In this document: positions 45,174 to 58,619 of the stretch, piece by piece
How positions within the stretch are numbered: the first letter of the stretch is position 1
Layout: each line of letters opens with the position of its first letter
Program-made: the position numbers and the translations under genes
Assembly: GCF_000275845.1 (NCBI RefSeq)
Contig: NW_006766917.1
Location: 70,293-134,292, forward strand
From: Dichomitus squalens LYAD-421 SS1
Taxonomy: Eukaryota; Basidiomycota; Agaricomycetes; Polyporales; Polyporaceae
Direction: 5' to 3'
DNA length: 64,000 bases
Notes under the pieces: model-generated
Told to the model about the DNA's origin: nothing
Databases searched by the model: none
What the model saw: only the letters and a program-made list of their open reading frames with translations

Positions 45174-48100
45174 GCATCGTTTTCTCTCTCCTGGCGTGTG
45201 GTGCGCGTGTCGGTGCAGTTGTTCATCGTCGCGTTTGCTTTCGTTTTGGGTGTTCTTGTCTCTCGATGCTCTCGTCGCTCGTCGTGCTCAGGCGGAGGAG
45301 CTCGGCTGTCAATGTGCCGGTTAGTGGGCGGTTCGGTTACTGAGCGTGGGGTCGTCGTCCGTCATCTGCCGTGGTTTGTAGATTGCCGTGTCTTTACGCT
45401 CGCTCATCTCGCCTCATCACGAATACTTGCTTTGTATGTACGCAGTCCTTCTACCCCTCCATATCGCGTTTTATCTCGTTTCTTTCTCGCATCTCCTCGC
45501 TTTTTTTCCCTGTCTCGTCTGTAGCTAGTATTCTTCGCTCCTCATCTATCCATCCGTCATGATCATGGCAGCTAGTAGGCATCAAGTATGTTTTACAGAA
45601 TGCAACACAATACAAAGTACAATAGTGCAAAACCTGTACAGTATGCACACATGATATCCCTCCCGCAACCTCAATGCAATCTAGAATTCGAGTCATGGCT
45701 GAACGTGTATGCATGGCCTGCAGCTGATTGGCTAGGATAGCCGCATGGGTCTGGGAAGGCAGACTGCAACGAAGGGTCAATGCACGTGAAAAGTGTCCAG
45801 TGCCGAAATACGGGGAGATCAGGGGCTCCTTGGCAAGAGACCTAGCGAGCACTTTGCATAGCGCATTGTCGAGCCTTCGGGGCTACAATACATGGAAGCC
45901 ACATATCAGAAGACAGGGCGTGCAACGAACAGCCTACAGCTCCCTGATATCACACCAATTATACGGGTACTAGCGTGTGAAAGGATATGCCGCAGGGAAC
46001 AAGACAAGGCTATGGCAGGCCGCGGCCTCGTCGGACGAATTGGAGTCGATCAGCGATCGATCATTCATTGGGATCTACAATTCTAAGACCAAGACCCCAG
46101 TCAACTGAGGAATCATGCTCTGATATGCGAACCGCTGGTTGCAGGTGGCGCATATTGAACGCTTCTCAGCCAGCGTCGTACCCATTTATGAATTACGAAG
46201 GGGAATCGGGGGTCCGTACGAGGATACGGCGCGGCATATGGCGCGGCGCATTACGTCTTCGTGGGCATAGAATGCGGGTGAACCGGTGTAGAGGCCAGGC
46301 AGAGAAGCGGTCAGGACGCCGATCGTAGCAAAGGGAAACCTGCGGCTGGGTGCAATCCCGGGCACCCAAATTGCCTTGGGCGGATAGCCTGACGTTCCTG
46401 CATAAAATGAAGCAGTGGGACGATGATCGGGTGCTCATAGAACTGGCAAGACACGCCGTGTTGACGGGCCGTTCTAGACGAAGATGAGCGGCGTCGTTGA
46501 AGTCAATCATTATGGTGTGCGACGCCACTGAGTGTGCCTCGATCATTCGGGGGCAGAGGTCATCTAGCGTAGGGGCACGTTGCGGTTGCCGAGACGGGTC
46601 TAATACTCCTCGATTGAACCAGCTGATAGGGGTATGAATGAGATGCGATCGACCGGACTTCTCTGGTCCAGAAACCACGGTAGTCGGCCTCGGGATGGTG
46701 CGAGTCGGAGCAAAACATGATCAACCATTTGCGAGAACATCCGGAGAGGCTGCCCAAGCATGGCTGAAGGGGTATGTGCGCGACCGCGTGTTACGTGATC
46801 TTGCTGAGCGTTGCGTGTCGGAAAGGAGCAAGAGAAGCGAGAAGTACCGAGACTTCTGAACAATGTATGGTCCATTTGATTATCGAACACTCACTTTGAG
46901 CTGCGAGCTTCGCGTAGCTCGATTTGGGATCAACTACCAAGTTAAGCCAGTTCGATGCAGACGTTGCACAACACTCAAGCCGTTGACAAGGGTTTCGTGC
47001 AGGAGCTTTTCGGCGAACCTATCCACCTTCACAGGAATGGAACATGGCTCTAGAGGCTTGGAGTGAGACGGAAATGAGTTTGATCCCTACCACACACGGA
47101 CGGTGATGACATGTTCCGATCTCACCTTCGTCGTCATAGACAGCCAGGAAACGCACAACGGTCCGAGGGAATTTGTGAGTTTCGATACTGGATCGCTAAC
47201 TCTAACCATGTATGTAGTATGGCCGTCTTGTGCAGCCTACTATGTGCACTTCCCGAGGGTGATATGTACCGAGAAGTGGAACACCATGGTGCCCTCCCAT
47301 GGTGACCGAGACCCCAGAGTGGCATCGGAGGAATCGACGACTAAGAAGGACCTATGTTCATGTGTTCAGTATGTTTGTATTTCACGCGAAGCGGTGTCAC
47401 CTGTACACATTATGACCGCTGACAGATACTCACTAGTCCCTGGAAGCATGACGCATGCGCATACGGCATTGTAGATGCTGGTGGATGAGGTCGACATTCG
47501 CGAACGTTCGAAAAGGCTTCGGTCCGCAACGGAGTCGACTCGCCGACGCGATCGAGCCTCCACCATGAATGGAGGTGAAGCATCTATGATTTACCAGACA
47601 GGGCGTTCCGGACGGGAACAACATGAAGAGGAGATCGTAGTCAGATCAGGACGATCGATTCCGCCGGCGGGAGTTCAAGTCGACCAGCTGGCCGCCGGGG
47701 CAATTCTTGAAGCTGACGACACGATGACACGATTCCTGTAAGTTCCTGGGGCGCCGCCGCGTGGCCTGCTCGTGATGACACTCCTTCCCCACCACGGACA
47801 GGTGGAAAGGCTGTCACAAGTGAATGACAGCTTTCGGTCCGGTGTCATTTCTATATTGCATTGAGCGAGCTTACCCTCTGCCAGCGCGTGGGCACGGGTA
47901 TGGTCATCCAGACGGCTCGGAAGGGTGATCGACCTGGCTTGTATGTGCCATGCTTCAACTGTTTCAGTAGCCCTAGTCCGCCATGACGGCTCCACGAGCT
48001 CCTTTACGGTAGGGGACTACCCGTTCCTGGCCCCGCGACACGGTCAGTGTGCACAACATCGTCTGGGCTCTACAGTCAGCATTTCTTTGTAAGACAGCCT

Positions 48101-48955
48101 GGTGCTGTAAGTCAACTCAACTTTCCACTGCTATACGGACAGTAATCTGTCAATACCTTCGCGTTTCGCCCCAATTACACACTTCGAGAAAACTATATGA
48201 GCAGTTTTGCGCAGGCAAAACGTTTCTTATTTTAGAGTGTGATCCAGTGCACATCGCGGATTGACGGAACGCGTCTGTGCGAAGCACAAGGAAAGCAACC
48301 CGGATCGCTGACAATAAAATAAGCGCGGCCGTCCAAGAGCGCGATGCAACCCAACCATCAGCATCCAGCATGAGAGGTGATCTGCTAGAGCCTAGGGAGG
48401 CCTTGGAAGAAAAAACTGAGCAGAACGAAGACGTGGGGTTGGAGGGCGCTTCATCAAGCACTGAGAAATCCTTCGCACCAAACAATCCCAACATGATTTA
48501 TACAAGCTGGTGTAGCCTGGCCTCTGGGAAACATCCTCTGCTGCCCACAGCAATCCTGACCAGAGTTCTATGATATCCTGTAGAAAATGCCGCTCAATGT
48601 CGGTCAAGTTAACAAGCGCAAGTGCTCACCGTGCGTTAGTGGTGGCCATACAATCGCTAGTACATTCTCCTCTTACTACTCTTGCGCATGATACGTTCAT
48701 CAGACGTCCCAAGGTCGGTCTAGGTGCTGGAAAGCAACGTTGGACAAGACATGAACAGACGCCCATTTACCGTAGAGCATCGTGCGCTTACGCCTGTAGT
48801 GCGGCGTCGGCTTCTCATGCCACACCCCTGGTAGCCCGGCTTGTCGACTGTCCTCATCGCCGTTTCACCTGCTAAGTATCAGGAAAAAGATCCGCAACAA
48901 CCCCTATCCTTGTAGGTCACTCGAGCGAATCACCCATACAAACATCCCGGATACC
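45174..48955. other. Gene-poor 3.8-kb region
   Basis: The first 400 nt are the T/C-rich SSN6 3' region. Beyond it only short frames are visible, such as minus-strand 46193-46678 and 46600-46890 and a possible minus-strand exon at about 48390-48569 behind a good intron (LWSGLLWAAEDVSQRPGYTS). None joins into a gene I can defend, and no transposon signature is seen. Confidence 0.35.
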
Positions 48956-51162
48956 ATGAGTTCAGACTCACGCCCACCCGAGCCCGCACCCGCTCCAGAG
49001 CGTGCACAATCTGTCGTAGAAGCTCCAATTGCGCCCACGTCAGCCCTTCAACATAAGGCTGCAGCAACTTCGACAGTATTTGCTAGCGCAAACCCTTCAC
49101 CCGTACCTCCCACACCACCACCCAAAGATACGCTCTCGTCCGGTCGTATGAACGAACCTTCCGCTCTCGCTCCTTCTACAGAACCCATACCACCGGCAGC
49201 ATCCGCGATGTCTAAGCTGGGACTCAAGACCGCCCCTCCAGAGATGGACGAGCCAGACACTCCCTTGGTCATCGACATCTCCGGTCCCCGCCGAGATACC
49301 CCGGACTTAGACGAAGGCGAAGAAGACGAAGATGAGGAAGAGGACGAGGAGGACGAGGAGGACGAGGACGAGGACGAGGAGGACGACGGCGACGACGACA
49401 TGGAAGCGGGTATGGACACAGAGCTCACAATCCGTGTCGACGGCGAGGACGTCACCCCGCGCGACTCGGACGCCACGGACGCTGACATGCCGCACATCGG
49501 GAAGCACACCGACGGCGGGTCCACGCTCTATGGCTCTACTGCTGCCGCCGGGTCAGGCATGGGCATTGGTTCAGGAGGAGAGCATGTGCACGAGCACCCG
49601 CTCAGGCTTGACATCCATCCTCCGTCACCCCCGCTGGGGCCATGGGACAGTACGCGAGAGAGGGACGACGACGACGAGCCGGGGGAATTCGGCCTGGCAG
49701 AACGTAGGGCGAGGGCGAGTCCGCACAGGTATGCGATGTCTGGGACGAAGGCGAACAAGGTGCACGAGTTTGGAAACAAGCGAAGGTGCGTGGTATCCGT
49801 TGCTTGCGCTTTTGACTGGGGACGCTGAGGACGCTGAGGACGCTGCTTGCTGCTCGGACCTTTGCTCGCACTCGTATCGCGTTCAGTCACAACCGTCCGC
49901 TCATACCTCATTCGTCGTATTACTTCGGGCCACCACCACCGGACTCCGCGTATGGCTCGGATCCGGTGGGGCAAATCGGTGTGCACCATCCTCGGGAGAT
50001 CGTGCGGGTAGAGCGGGACTACACGGGCGGCGAGCTCCCACAGTTCACTCCCACGTACCCCCTGGAGCTTGAAGGACGGGTGAGTGTTTCTCTTATTGCA
50101 GTATCAAGTCGCCTTCGCATGATACTTTGGGGTGTAGCTCCGTTTGGCGTTATGTGTTGAGACCGCTTTTTTGGATCTCCCTATGGCTCTTTGTTTCCAT
50201 GCGTGCTTCCTATTCAGCACCGGTGCCTTGGTCCAGACTTTGACATGGTCATGCTGCATGGTCTCCTTGACATAGTAGCACAACACTTCTTTCCGCCACA
50301 CAGATTGGTGTTGTTCATGAAATCGGAAGCAGGGCATCAGAAGATGTCGGCTTGTGCACGCCCGTATGAATCCTCGTACTGGGTTCCTGCGTAAATGAGC
50401 GCGGGTTGGAGCTGCAAAGATTCTACATTGAACTGGTATAAGTCGGGACTGAGCTCATCTGAACTGGAGCATATTCCATTGCTCACACTGTTCTGGGCTG
50501 AGCTGTCTGTACTCTTCCTGTTCCCGCTCGGAAGACGCGCTCCGTCGCTTCGAGCCACAGGGTATAGAGGCGATATCATCTACTTGGCTCTCCTACGATT
50601 TTGCAAGTCTTAGTGCACACGGCCATCGCATTGAAGTCGATCAATTTCCAGCCATCAGACCACTCCAGATGAGCCGTGACCACTGACCTTCGCATGCAGA
50701 TAACGCCGACCCAGTTCTTGGAGACGATCAATGCAATCAATGAGCTTCTCCTGTCAGCGCACAGTCTCAGCCATGCCTTTGTCGACAATGCTCTGGCGTA
50801 CTTTACACTGCAGGTTTCGCGAGCAGTGAAAAAGACGCATTACGAGAAGGTAAATCATTGCTTCGGATTACACTCGGTATGTGAAGACAGGGCCGCTGAC
50901 AATCACGGGATTATGCAGGAGATGGATAGGCTGAAGGCGTTGATCGACGAGTTGAACGTGCAAATGTACAACCCTGTCGGGCTGCACATCAAGTGGCCAC
51001 GTTCTGTTGCCTTCCTCTTCGTACGTGTTCGTTCGGCCTTGCGTAACTCGACTCCCGGACTTACCGAGTTCTTCCCTTCCCTCCGCACTTCCCATTTGGC
51101 AGCTCGAGATCGAGTACTACGTGGGTGGTTACCATCGTCTTCTGTGGAGCCCCGAGTACTGA
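48956..51162 (+). CDS. ERF4: ERF4/GOLGA7-type palmitoyltransferase subunit
   Basis: Accessory subunit of the Erf2-Erf4 DHHC palmitoyltransferase that acylates Ras-type GTPases at ER/Golgi membranes. Five exons, 48956-49785, 49887-50079, 50700-50849, 50919-51020 and 51103-51162, give 444 aa. The first 275 residues are disordered: Pro/Ala-rich, then an acidic run of about 30 Asp/Glu (encoded by GAGGAC repeats at 49317-49404), then Gly/His/Pro-rich. The conserved domain is C-terminal: IVRVERDYTGGELPQF, TYPLELEGRITPTQFLETIN, a helix LLLSAHSLSHAFVDNALAYF, THYEKEMDRL, IDELNVQMYNPVGLHIKWPR and LEIEYY. This follows the Golgin A7/ERF4 domain order. The second intron (50080-50699) is 620 nt, about ten times the local norm. 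An extended N-terminus compared with animal GOLGA7 is usual for fungal Erf4. Confidence 0.9.
49317..49404 (+). repeat. GAGGAC/GACGAG low-complexity coding repeat
   Basis: Near-tandem Asp/Glu codons inside the first exon of the ERF4-type gene, encoding its acidic run. Expected to vary in length between strains. Confidence 0.85.
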
Positions 51163-54100
51163 TTCTTGTCTTCTCCCTTCTTTTAGTGACATGCGATCAC
51201 CGATTTTCCCGAGCCTCCACGCTGACTAGGCGCGGAGGTTCAACTGCGAAGATTGGTTAGTAATATTGTCTATGACCGATCCTCCTTCTCTACAGCTTTG
51301 TCAGCCCCCACCGATCCATCACAGTCATCTCAATCTCGTTCCTTGCTACCGTTATCTCCATGAATAGCTCCTCCTCGCCGCTTTCTTCCCACGCACCTCT
51401 CGCCCTCGGTTTTTTCCAGCTTCCCAGGATCGACGTTCACCATCGAGTTTGAGATACCTACGGCACCCTCGCAACAACCACCCAAGTTGCATCTGCTCTC
51501 TCTTATAATTGTATTCTTCCTTGGGCTCCCTCCTTCTCAACCATGGGCACATCGTACATATATCGCATACCGCTACTTTGATACCGGACGCACGCCTGAT
51601 CCAATCTCACTGTATTTTTCTATACGCACGTAGATAAAGCCAATGCGCACAACTTCCACCTCCCACAATCGAACCCGTGTCTCACCCTTGTACCCTCCTC
51701 TTCGTACAAACTCACGCAGCACAACCGAGACGCAATCTCGTCGGTTGCTCAACCCCACTCGGCACGGCCACATGTTCCGAATGTCCGTCGGACCGTCGCT
51801 CCCTTGTAAGGTGTTTCGGCCGTCCCTGCCCGCGGCCGCCAGGTTTCCAGGCCCGGGGGCTCCGAGGGGCTCGGAGGCATCAGATCGAACTGTCACCAGG
51901 TCAATCAGGGGCCGGCTATGACGTCGCGCCAGGCGCCGGGGCTCGCCGGGGTAAGGGACGGCGGGACTTTGCCCGCAAAGGTGCATCTCAAATCTTCGCC
52001 CTTGCAGCTCATGATGTTCGTCTTTCGATTGTTACAGTCACCATGCGAAGTGTCGCTCATCAGAAATGTAGAAGCATACGCGGCGATAAGGGCCTCAGGC
52101 AAGCCCGTTCATGACTCGCCCCGGCCCATGGAGCGATAACCGTTTATATGAAGGTGCACGGGAGCGAGTTCCCCTTGCAATCATTTGTTTGTGGACATCA
52201 CAAGAGTTCATGGCTCACGTCAATAGCAGGCTGCAATGTCCGGGACGTATTTCAAACAGTACATCAACGCGTACCGATACCCAGGAGGATTCGCGCACTC
52301 CAGTGGTTCGCAACAGATTCCTTTGAGAATCGAGTCCATATGCAAACACCAGTACTGCGTCCTAAAGAGAGCCCATGAGGACGGAGGCCAGTATAGAACG
52401 TCACCCACGCGCACCAGACAGTTGCATGCCAGAGACATCGTGGGCACGCCATCATACGTACCTTAGCAACAATTCACAATGGTGCGGAGAATATGCGCAT
52501 TCACGCCAGCCGTTCAGGATAGCTGTGATGCATCCATGTGTACCCAGCCGCACTTTGGCCGGACGACAGTCTCCCCAGCGGGACGGACTACCATTCCAGG
52601 CGTCTGGACTAGATTCAGTCGCCGTGTGACTTGCATGTAGAAGTGAGACTTTGTATGCTGAGAGACCCACCTCTAGACGTACCGCACTCACTCAATCTGT
52701 ACACTGTCTGTTTCTGGATTGGCAAAACACAGTCAGTGGACATTTTCCGGCTCGAGGAGCTAAGGCGTAAGGGCCTGGATGGTCGCAAAGTGACTTGATG
52801 GGACTTGGAGAAGGACAAAGGAATATGTGCTGGAACAGTGCAATCGCGCAAGCACCGTTTCGGAGTCATTATGAAGCCGCAAGAGTGGATCCCCAAGGGC
52901 ACAATGCAGCTCAACTACTGACTTTTCGACCTGAGATGCACAGTCGCCTTGGACGAAGCCGCCATCGGGATTCTGTCTGTACAGGCGCGACGCCTGCCAC
53001 AGTCTCTAGCAATAAACTGCATCCGTGGTGCACGTACCGCCCACGTCGAATACCGAGCTCTGTGCCCCGCAGGCACATAGATTAGCGCCAGAGCTCCCCC
53101 TTGACTGTGTACCGTGAGGGCAATAGCGCCTCAGTGAACGTGCAGTGTGGTGCCCTCATGAATAGCACGTGAGCGCATGAGTCGCCTCAGTTGTACTCCG
53201 ACCGCAGAACTGTGTCTTCAACTCGAGCCCGATGCGAGGGTAAAGTGGCTGGTACAATTCCCGGTCGGACAAGCGCCCCACTTCAAGAGCGAGATAGGAG
53301 CCGACGGCGAGAGGAGGTGTGGGTTGACCTGGACACGACTGTCGACGTCCGTCCGGCGGCCGGTCGTATGATCGATCGCCAACTTGAGTTCAGAAGAGCG
53401 GTGTGGCCAGGTTAAACTCTGTAATGACAGCGGAGGGAAGGGAGTGCTGTATTCGTTGACCATCGGGTTCTTGGGTCGTAGGCTCTGGCTCGGAGACAGC
53501 AGGATCCGAGGAAGGAGAGGGGCGGAGCCGGTTGTGGGTCGAGCGTGGGCGTGTCGCGTGTGATACCGATCCCGTCGCGAGCGGCGATAGACAGGCGGAT
53601 TGTGGCTCGACTGTGACAGCCTGGACGCGCAGCGATGTGTATGCAGTGGGGTGACAGGTTCGACGCCGAAAAGTCGCACATATACCCACTGAGCATAGCC
53701 CTCAAGATCCTATGAATAGGGCTGGTCTTGGTCTTGACTTTGGCTCGAGCGACAATCTGTGAAAGACCGGATGACGTCCGTTCCGCCGCAGCACACCTGC
53801 TTGATGGTTACACTGACCATCTGTCAAACGTAGGAAGCTCGGGACTAGATACACCACTCACCACGCTGCGCTGGAAGTGCGACGCGCACGCATCTAACCT
53901 GTGTTGATACAACGAAAAAGTTTGCCTGTGTAAGCTTCAACTTTCCGGAGAAACCGGTCGACGCGCGTGAAGCCACGGCGATGCAATTCCAGAGCTCAGA
54001 TCAGACCAATGAAGCGCAGAGATACTGGGAGAGGACGTACAATACGAACACTGCAAACTGTCAGGTCCATCTCGTTCGCGGCGACATCCATACTTTCCCG

Positions 54101-56280
54101 TGTCAGAGGCGGGGGTGGGGTCCATCGCAGAAGGGGTCCGCAGCCATCAATTATCAGGGATATCAGCCAAGCGAGTGCGACGTCATGTTGACAGGCTGAC
54201 TACGTACGGTCCAGTTCCCCGTCTCCCTCTAGACTAGTCTTCAAGCCATCCTGGTGGGACTGGACAAGGTCCCATATGGAAACCACCGTCCAGCCGAAGG
54301 TCTGAAACTGATAAGCAGATGCGTCAGTGGGGATGAATAGACTACTTAGCCCTAAGTGAGCCGACATGGGTGGGATGGTATGCAGAAGAGCTGTGCAATG
54401 TGACATGAGGCGCATCATCCTTTGCAGACCGCCTGGTAGAGCCGTAGGCTTCAAAGGCGGGCAACTAATGTCGCAGTCTCCACAGCGCGTACGTGAGGTG
54501 CAATTCCTGCGGCCCGGATGAATCCGATCCTGTAACAAGGACGGGGCGCATATGCGTTCCCGAAGTGTCTTCGAGAAGATGGAGGATTGTCTTCGAATCA
54601 GCGTGGAAACCGCGTGTACCACGTCTGACCCCCGGAGGTTTGAAGGACACGCTAAGCGTAGCGCAGGAAGCCTTGAGTGTAAGGTTTGTACGTACACCAG
54701 CTTCGTTTTGATTTAAAAAGAACCCGCTCGAGGAGCTCCGGTCGGGGGTTCCGTTGACGGGCTTTGTCCGCGATGGGAGGGGGGGGGCGTCAACTAACAT
54801 CCGGGTTGTTTCTCCAGGAAGCATTTCAAAGGAGGTGCGTCGCCGGGGAGCCTTTGGATACCGTTGAAACAACGGCGAGTCTGAGAGCGCGTTTGACGGC
54901 CGTGTCTCTTATCTCAAGCGCACCATGTAGGCGAATTCAAATCGGGGTGCACCTTTCGCCACTGAAGGTGCAGCTGGCGAAGAAGCGAAAGAGGGCTGCA
55001 CACGCGGCATGGTGCGATCAAAAGGCCGATCCACGCGAAGCGAGAAACCAGATGGCAAGCAGATGGACCTGAGATTGGAGATTTGATCATGATTTGCATT
55101 TGCCATTCCGACGGCGGGGTTCGTTGAGGACCTGTCCCTTTTGAACACAGCTCGAATCTCGACTGATCGCAAGTGAGACGAATAAATCAAATTAGATTGA
55201 AAATAGATTTCAGGAGGAGACGGCCAGTGAGTGGAGCAAAGGTGCTCGTCCACACCTTTACATTGTCCACAATACTGAATGACTACGGCTAAGCTGCATG
55301 CCTGCTAGATAGCCACAAGCCTTGCAGCAGGCAGGCAACAAGGCACGCACGAAGGAGCACGAACGAACGCAAAGACCTCGGAGGGAGCCAGGTGAGATGC
55401 ACGAAAGCGCCCTAAACGATCCGATCGTGCGCTACGGCGCAGATATGAGCGCGAACAGACGCGTTGGTTTCGAGCAGCCGGCTTCCCATATTCCCATACC
55501 CACCGGCTTCTGACCGGGTGCGCGCGCAGCGTCAGCCCGCCAATGAGCAGGATGCCGGACTGAATGGAGACACGCGTCGTATGCTCGTGCCGCGCAGGCA
55601 AGGCCTTCGAGACGCTGCCGTCCGCGTGTGGCGTGGAGGCTGGACAAGATTGGATTCAGTCTCGAACCCCTGCAGCTTGCGATGCACATCGCTGGCATTG
55701 ACAGTCTGCCAACGCCTGCGGGTGGTCAGATGCTGTCCGGTTGACAGTCTACGGCAAATTGGGGATGCTGAGACCGATTAAGAGAAGCAAGGGGTCCGCG
55801 GACGGCGCCTATGAGCTCGGAGGGTCCGACCGAGGAGGAGCAAGCGAGGAGTAAAACGTTGGCACAGGATGGAGAGGGACTGCGAGGTGATTGGCGTTGG
55901 TTTGTGCGTTACTTTGATCATGGGGCTCGCGACAACACATATCGAGGCCAATGGGGAGTGGGCCTCGAAACATCAACCCGGTCGGGCATTGTCGGTGGGG
56001 CGCCGTGGAAAGCAAAGGTGTGGGCAAGACTGAGACGCAGGGTTGGACAAGGATTGCTATAAAGAATGTTTGAGTTGGAGCAAGCATGAGGGTGGAAAAG
56101 CGCAGATACGAAGGCCGGTGGTACGAGAAACGGAGAAGAATGATCTTCGGTGTGTTTCTGAGATATTCGTGTTCATAGCCGGCAGCCTCGAGCAATGTCG
56201 GACTGCTTGTGGGGTTCGCGGAGCCGGTGCAGGAGTCACAGGAGGATGGGCTTGTGTTAGTCAGCAGAGGCTGGGGACCG
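51163..56280. other. Gene-poor 5.1-kb region
   Basis: No gene recognised on either strand. Frames of 90-170 codons (for example minus 54200-54697 and 53218-53679) lack domains and splice continuity. Sequence up to about 51.6 kb is the pyrimidine-rich ERF4 3' region. No long repeats noticed. Confidence 0.4.
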
Positions 56281-56646
56281 CACATCGGGCGCGGACGAGC
56301 GGGTGTCGAAACGGCCTGGGCGGCGACGGAAGCTTGCGCAACCTCCCCCCTCGGCGTTTCCCGTCCCGAGCGCCCTCCCGCACTTCATTCCCGCCTCCTC
56401 CGAACCCCTCCATTCCACTGGTTTCACTCCCTTCTCTCCTCCCCCCGTCATCACCCTCCCTTTCCTCCCTCCTCGTCCTCACCAGTGCTGAACACATCGG
56501 TTTCGGCACATCTCATCCATTCTTCGTCTATCCAGGAGCCCTGACAGCATACCACCGCTTTGCTTACTCAGCGCAGTCAAGCTCCTTCCATCCAGTCTCT
56601 CTAAGCACACCGTCGCCGCCCCCTCGATCCTGCTCGCCCTACCGTC
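56281..56646 (+). promoter_or_regulatory. Pyrimidine-rich promoter/leader of the YAP1-type gene
   Basis: About 360 nt of C/T-rich sequence with no ATG on the plus strand before the start codon at 56647, so no upstream ORF would interfere. No clear TATA box. Confidence 0.5.
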
Positions 56647-58619
56647 ATGAATTTCTCTTCGTCAGAGCTCCACTCCTTCTGGGACATCAATGCCCAGCAG
56701 CCCGATACTTTCTCGGCTCTTCCTGACGACGACTTCCTCGCTTTCCTCCAGAAGCAGTTCCCCAGTGTCGGCAGCACTAACCCGCCTCTCTCCATCGATA
56801 ACCCCGACGGGGTCGACCCACAGAGCATCAGCAGCTTTCCTCCTAACCTCAGCCCCCCCTCGAGCGACTCGAGTCCTAGCCCACCGAGCACCCATAACGA
56901 GTCCAGTCTCTCACGGCGGCAATCAGGGGTATTTGGTAATGGTAGCACAGATCCTTCCGAGGACAGCTCGTTGAAGCGTAAGGCTTCCAACGATAACGAT
57001 GAAGAACCGCAGTCTAAGACGCAACACACTTGTACGCATCTAGTCGCTTGAATCTCACAGCTTGTTTTGACTGTCATCCCAGCCAACTCCTCTAACAGCA
57101 AAAAGACTGTGTCGTCCGCTAGTGCTCGTCGTAAGCCAGGTGCTTCTCAGGTCAGGATAGATTATATAGTTGCTCGCAATGCTTTTCTGACGATCTTGGT
57201 AGGATGAGTCTCGCCTGTTGAAACGTAAGGAGCAGAATCGCGCAGCCCAACGTGCCTTCCGTGAGCGTAAGGAGAAGCATGTCCGAGATGTAAGTCTATC
57301 CCTCCCCAACCTGACGCCATCCTGACGTCATCAATAGCTGGAAGACAAAGTAGCAGCGTTGGAAGCCAAGAACCAGTTGACGGAGCAGGAGAACGAGAAC
57401 CTTCGCGATCTACTCACGCGTCTACAGAGCGAGAACATGATGCTCAAGCAGGCGGCGTTCACCTTCACGGCTTCTCGACCCAATAACGCAGGCAACAACC
57501 ACAATGTTTTCAATAACAACAACAGCTCAAACGCCTTTAGCTTCTCGTCTCCGGGCGCCGGCCCCAGCAAGTCTCCGATGCAGACGCAGTCCCCCCCGTC
57601 GCAGTACGATCTGAACTTCAACTCCCTCATTTCGTTTGATCCGAGTATGTTGAACCCTGCGGACGAGTTGCAAGACGTAAACATGGACGACCCGTTCTCC
57701 TTCGATCATGAGTACAAGACCATCGCGAGCAACCCCCTATTTACGTCCTTCGTTGAGCCGTCGCCCGCAGACAGCCCCCCAATCCTGATGAATGGCGGGC
57801 AACAGTACGTTCCGGCTCCTTTCGAGTCAACGTTCGTGGAGCAATGGACGCCCTCCGATTCCCAGAGTAGCGGACAAGATGCTCTCGAGCAGTTGTTTGG
57901 AGGGAGCTTCCTCGGGAACGGTAACGGCAACTCGACTTCGGCTGACTACCATGCGCTCTTGGCAAGTCCGCCCAGCTCGCTTTCCCCTGTATCCCACCGC
58001 ACGCCTTCACTATCCTCGTCCTCATCATCACCATCAGGCGCAGCCAACACGGGCAGTCCGTCAACAGCAGCGCACAGTCCACAGGCGGGCGCATCGGGTA
58101 CTGGCAACAATGAGCAGTGTCCGAAGACGAAGCAGCAGCTTGAGAAAGCCATAGCGAGCGCTGGACAGTCGAGCTTCGTTCAGACGCCGCCGTTCCTACA
58201 GAACGGAACGTCGTCATCGCCGGCCTCTGACGAGCAGCAGGGCGACTCGTGCGACATGCCGATTGCTCCCTTCCTACGGAAGGCGACGGGCGGGGATGGC
58301 GGCACGCCGTTCGTGATGTGCAAGGGCTCAAGCTTCCCGAAGACGCAGAAGAGCGACAAGAATATCGAGGTGCTCACTGCTTGGCGGACGATCACGTCTA
58401 ACCCCCAGTTCAAGGTTGGTGTGTTCGCGTTTGAGACGCACGATATGGGAACTGACATATCTTGAATGGGCCCAGGACGTGGACATCAACGAGTTGTGTA
58501 CCGAGTTCACAAGCAAGGCACGCTGCGACGGCACGAAGGTCGTGCTTGAGCCTGAGGGTGTCCATCATATCATCGAGACACTCGCGGCGAGGCAGGCGGC
58601 GAACCAGACGAAGCATTGA
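56647..58619 (+). CDS. YAP1: YAP1/PAP1-type AP-1-like bZIP transcription factor
   Basis: Redox-regulated activator of antioxidant and multidrug-resistance genes. Five exons, 56647-57031, 57083-57150, 57203-57289, 57338-58414 and 58476-58619, give 586 aa. The bZIP starts near residue 152. Its basic region RKEQNRAAQRAFRERKEKHV has the Yap/Pap1 signature N-x-x-A-Q-x-x-F-R, and a leucine zipper follows (LEDKVAALEAKNQLTEQ through LLTRLQSENMMLK). The middle is Asn/Ser/Pro-rich with acidic patches. The C-terminal exon is the cysteine-rich domain with the embedded nuclear export signal: VDINELC547TEFTSKARC556. The 9-residue spacing equals Cys620-Cys629 of yeast Yap1. Other cysteines sit at NEQC, GDSC and FVMC508. 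In yeast, oxidation of these domains masks the export signal from Crm1. No residue matches yeast Cys598 at the same distance. Confidence 0.95.
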
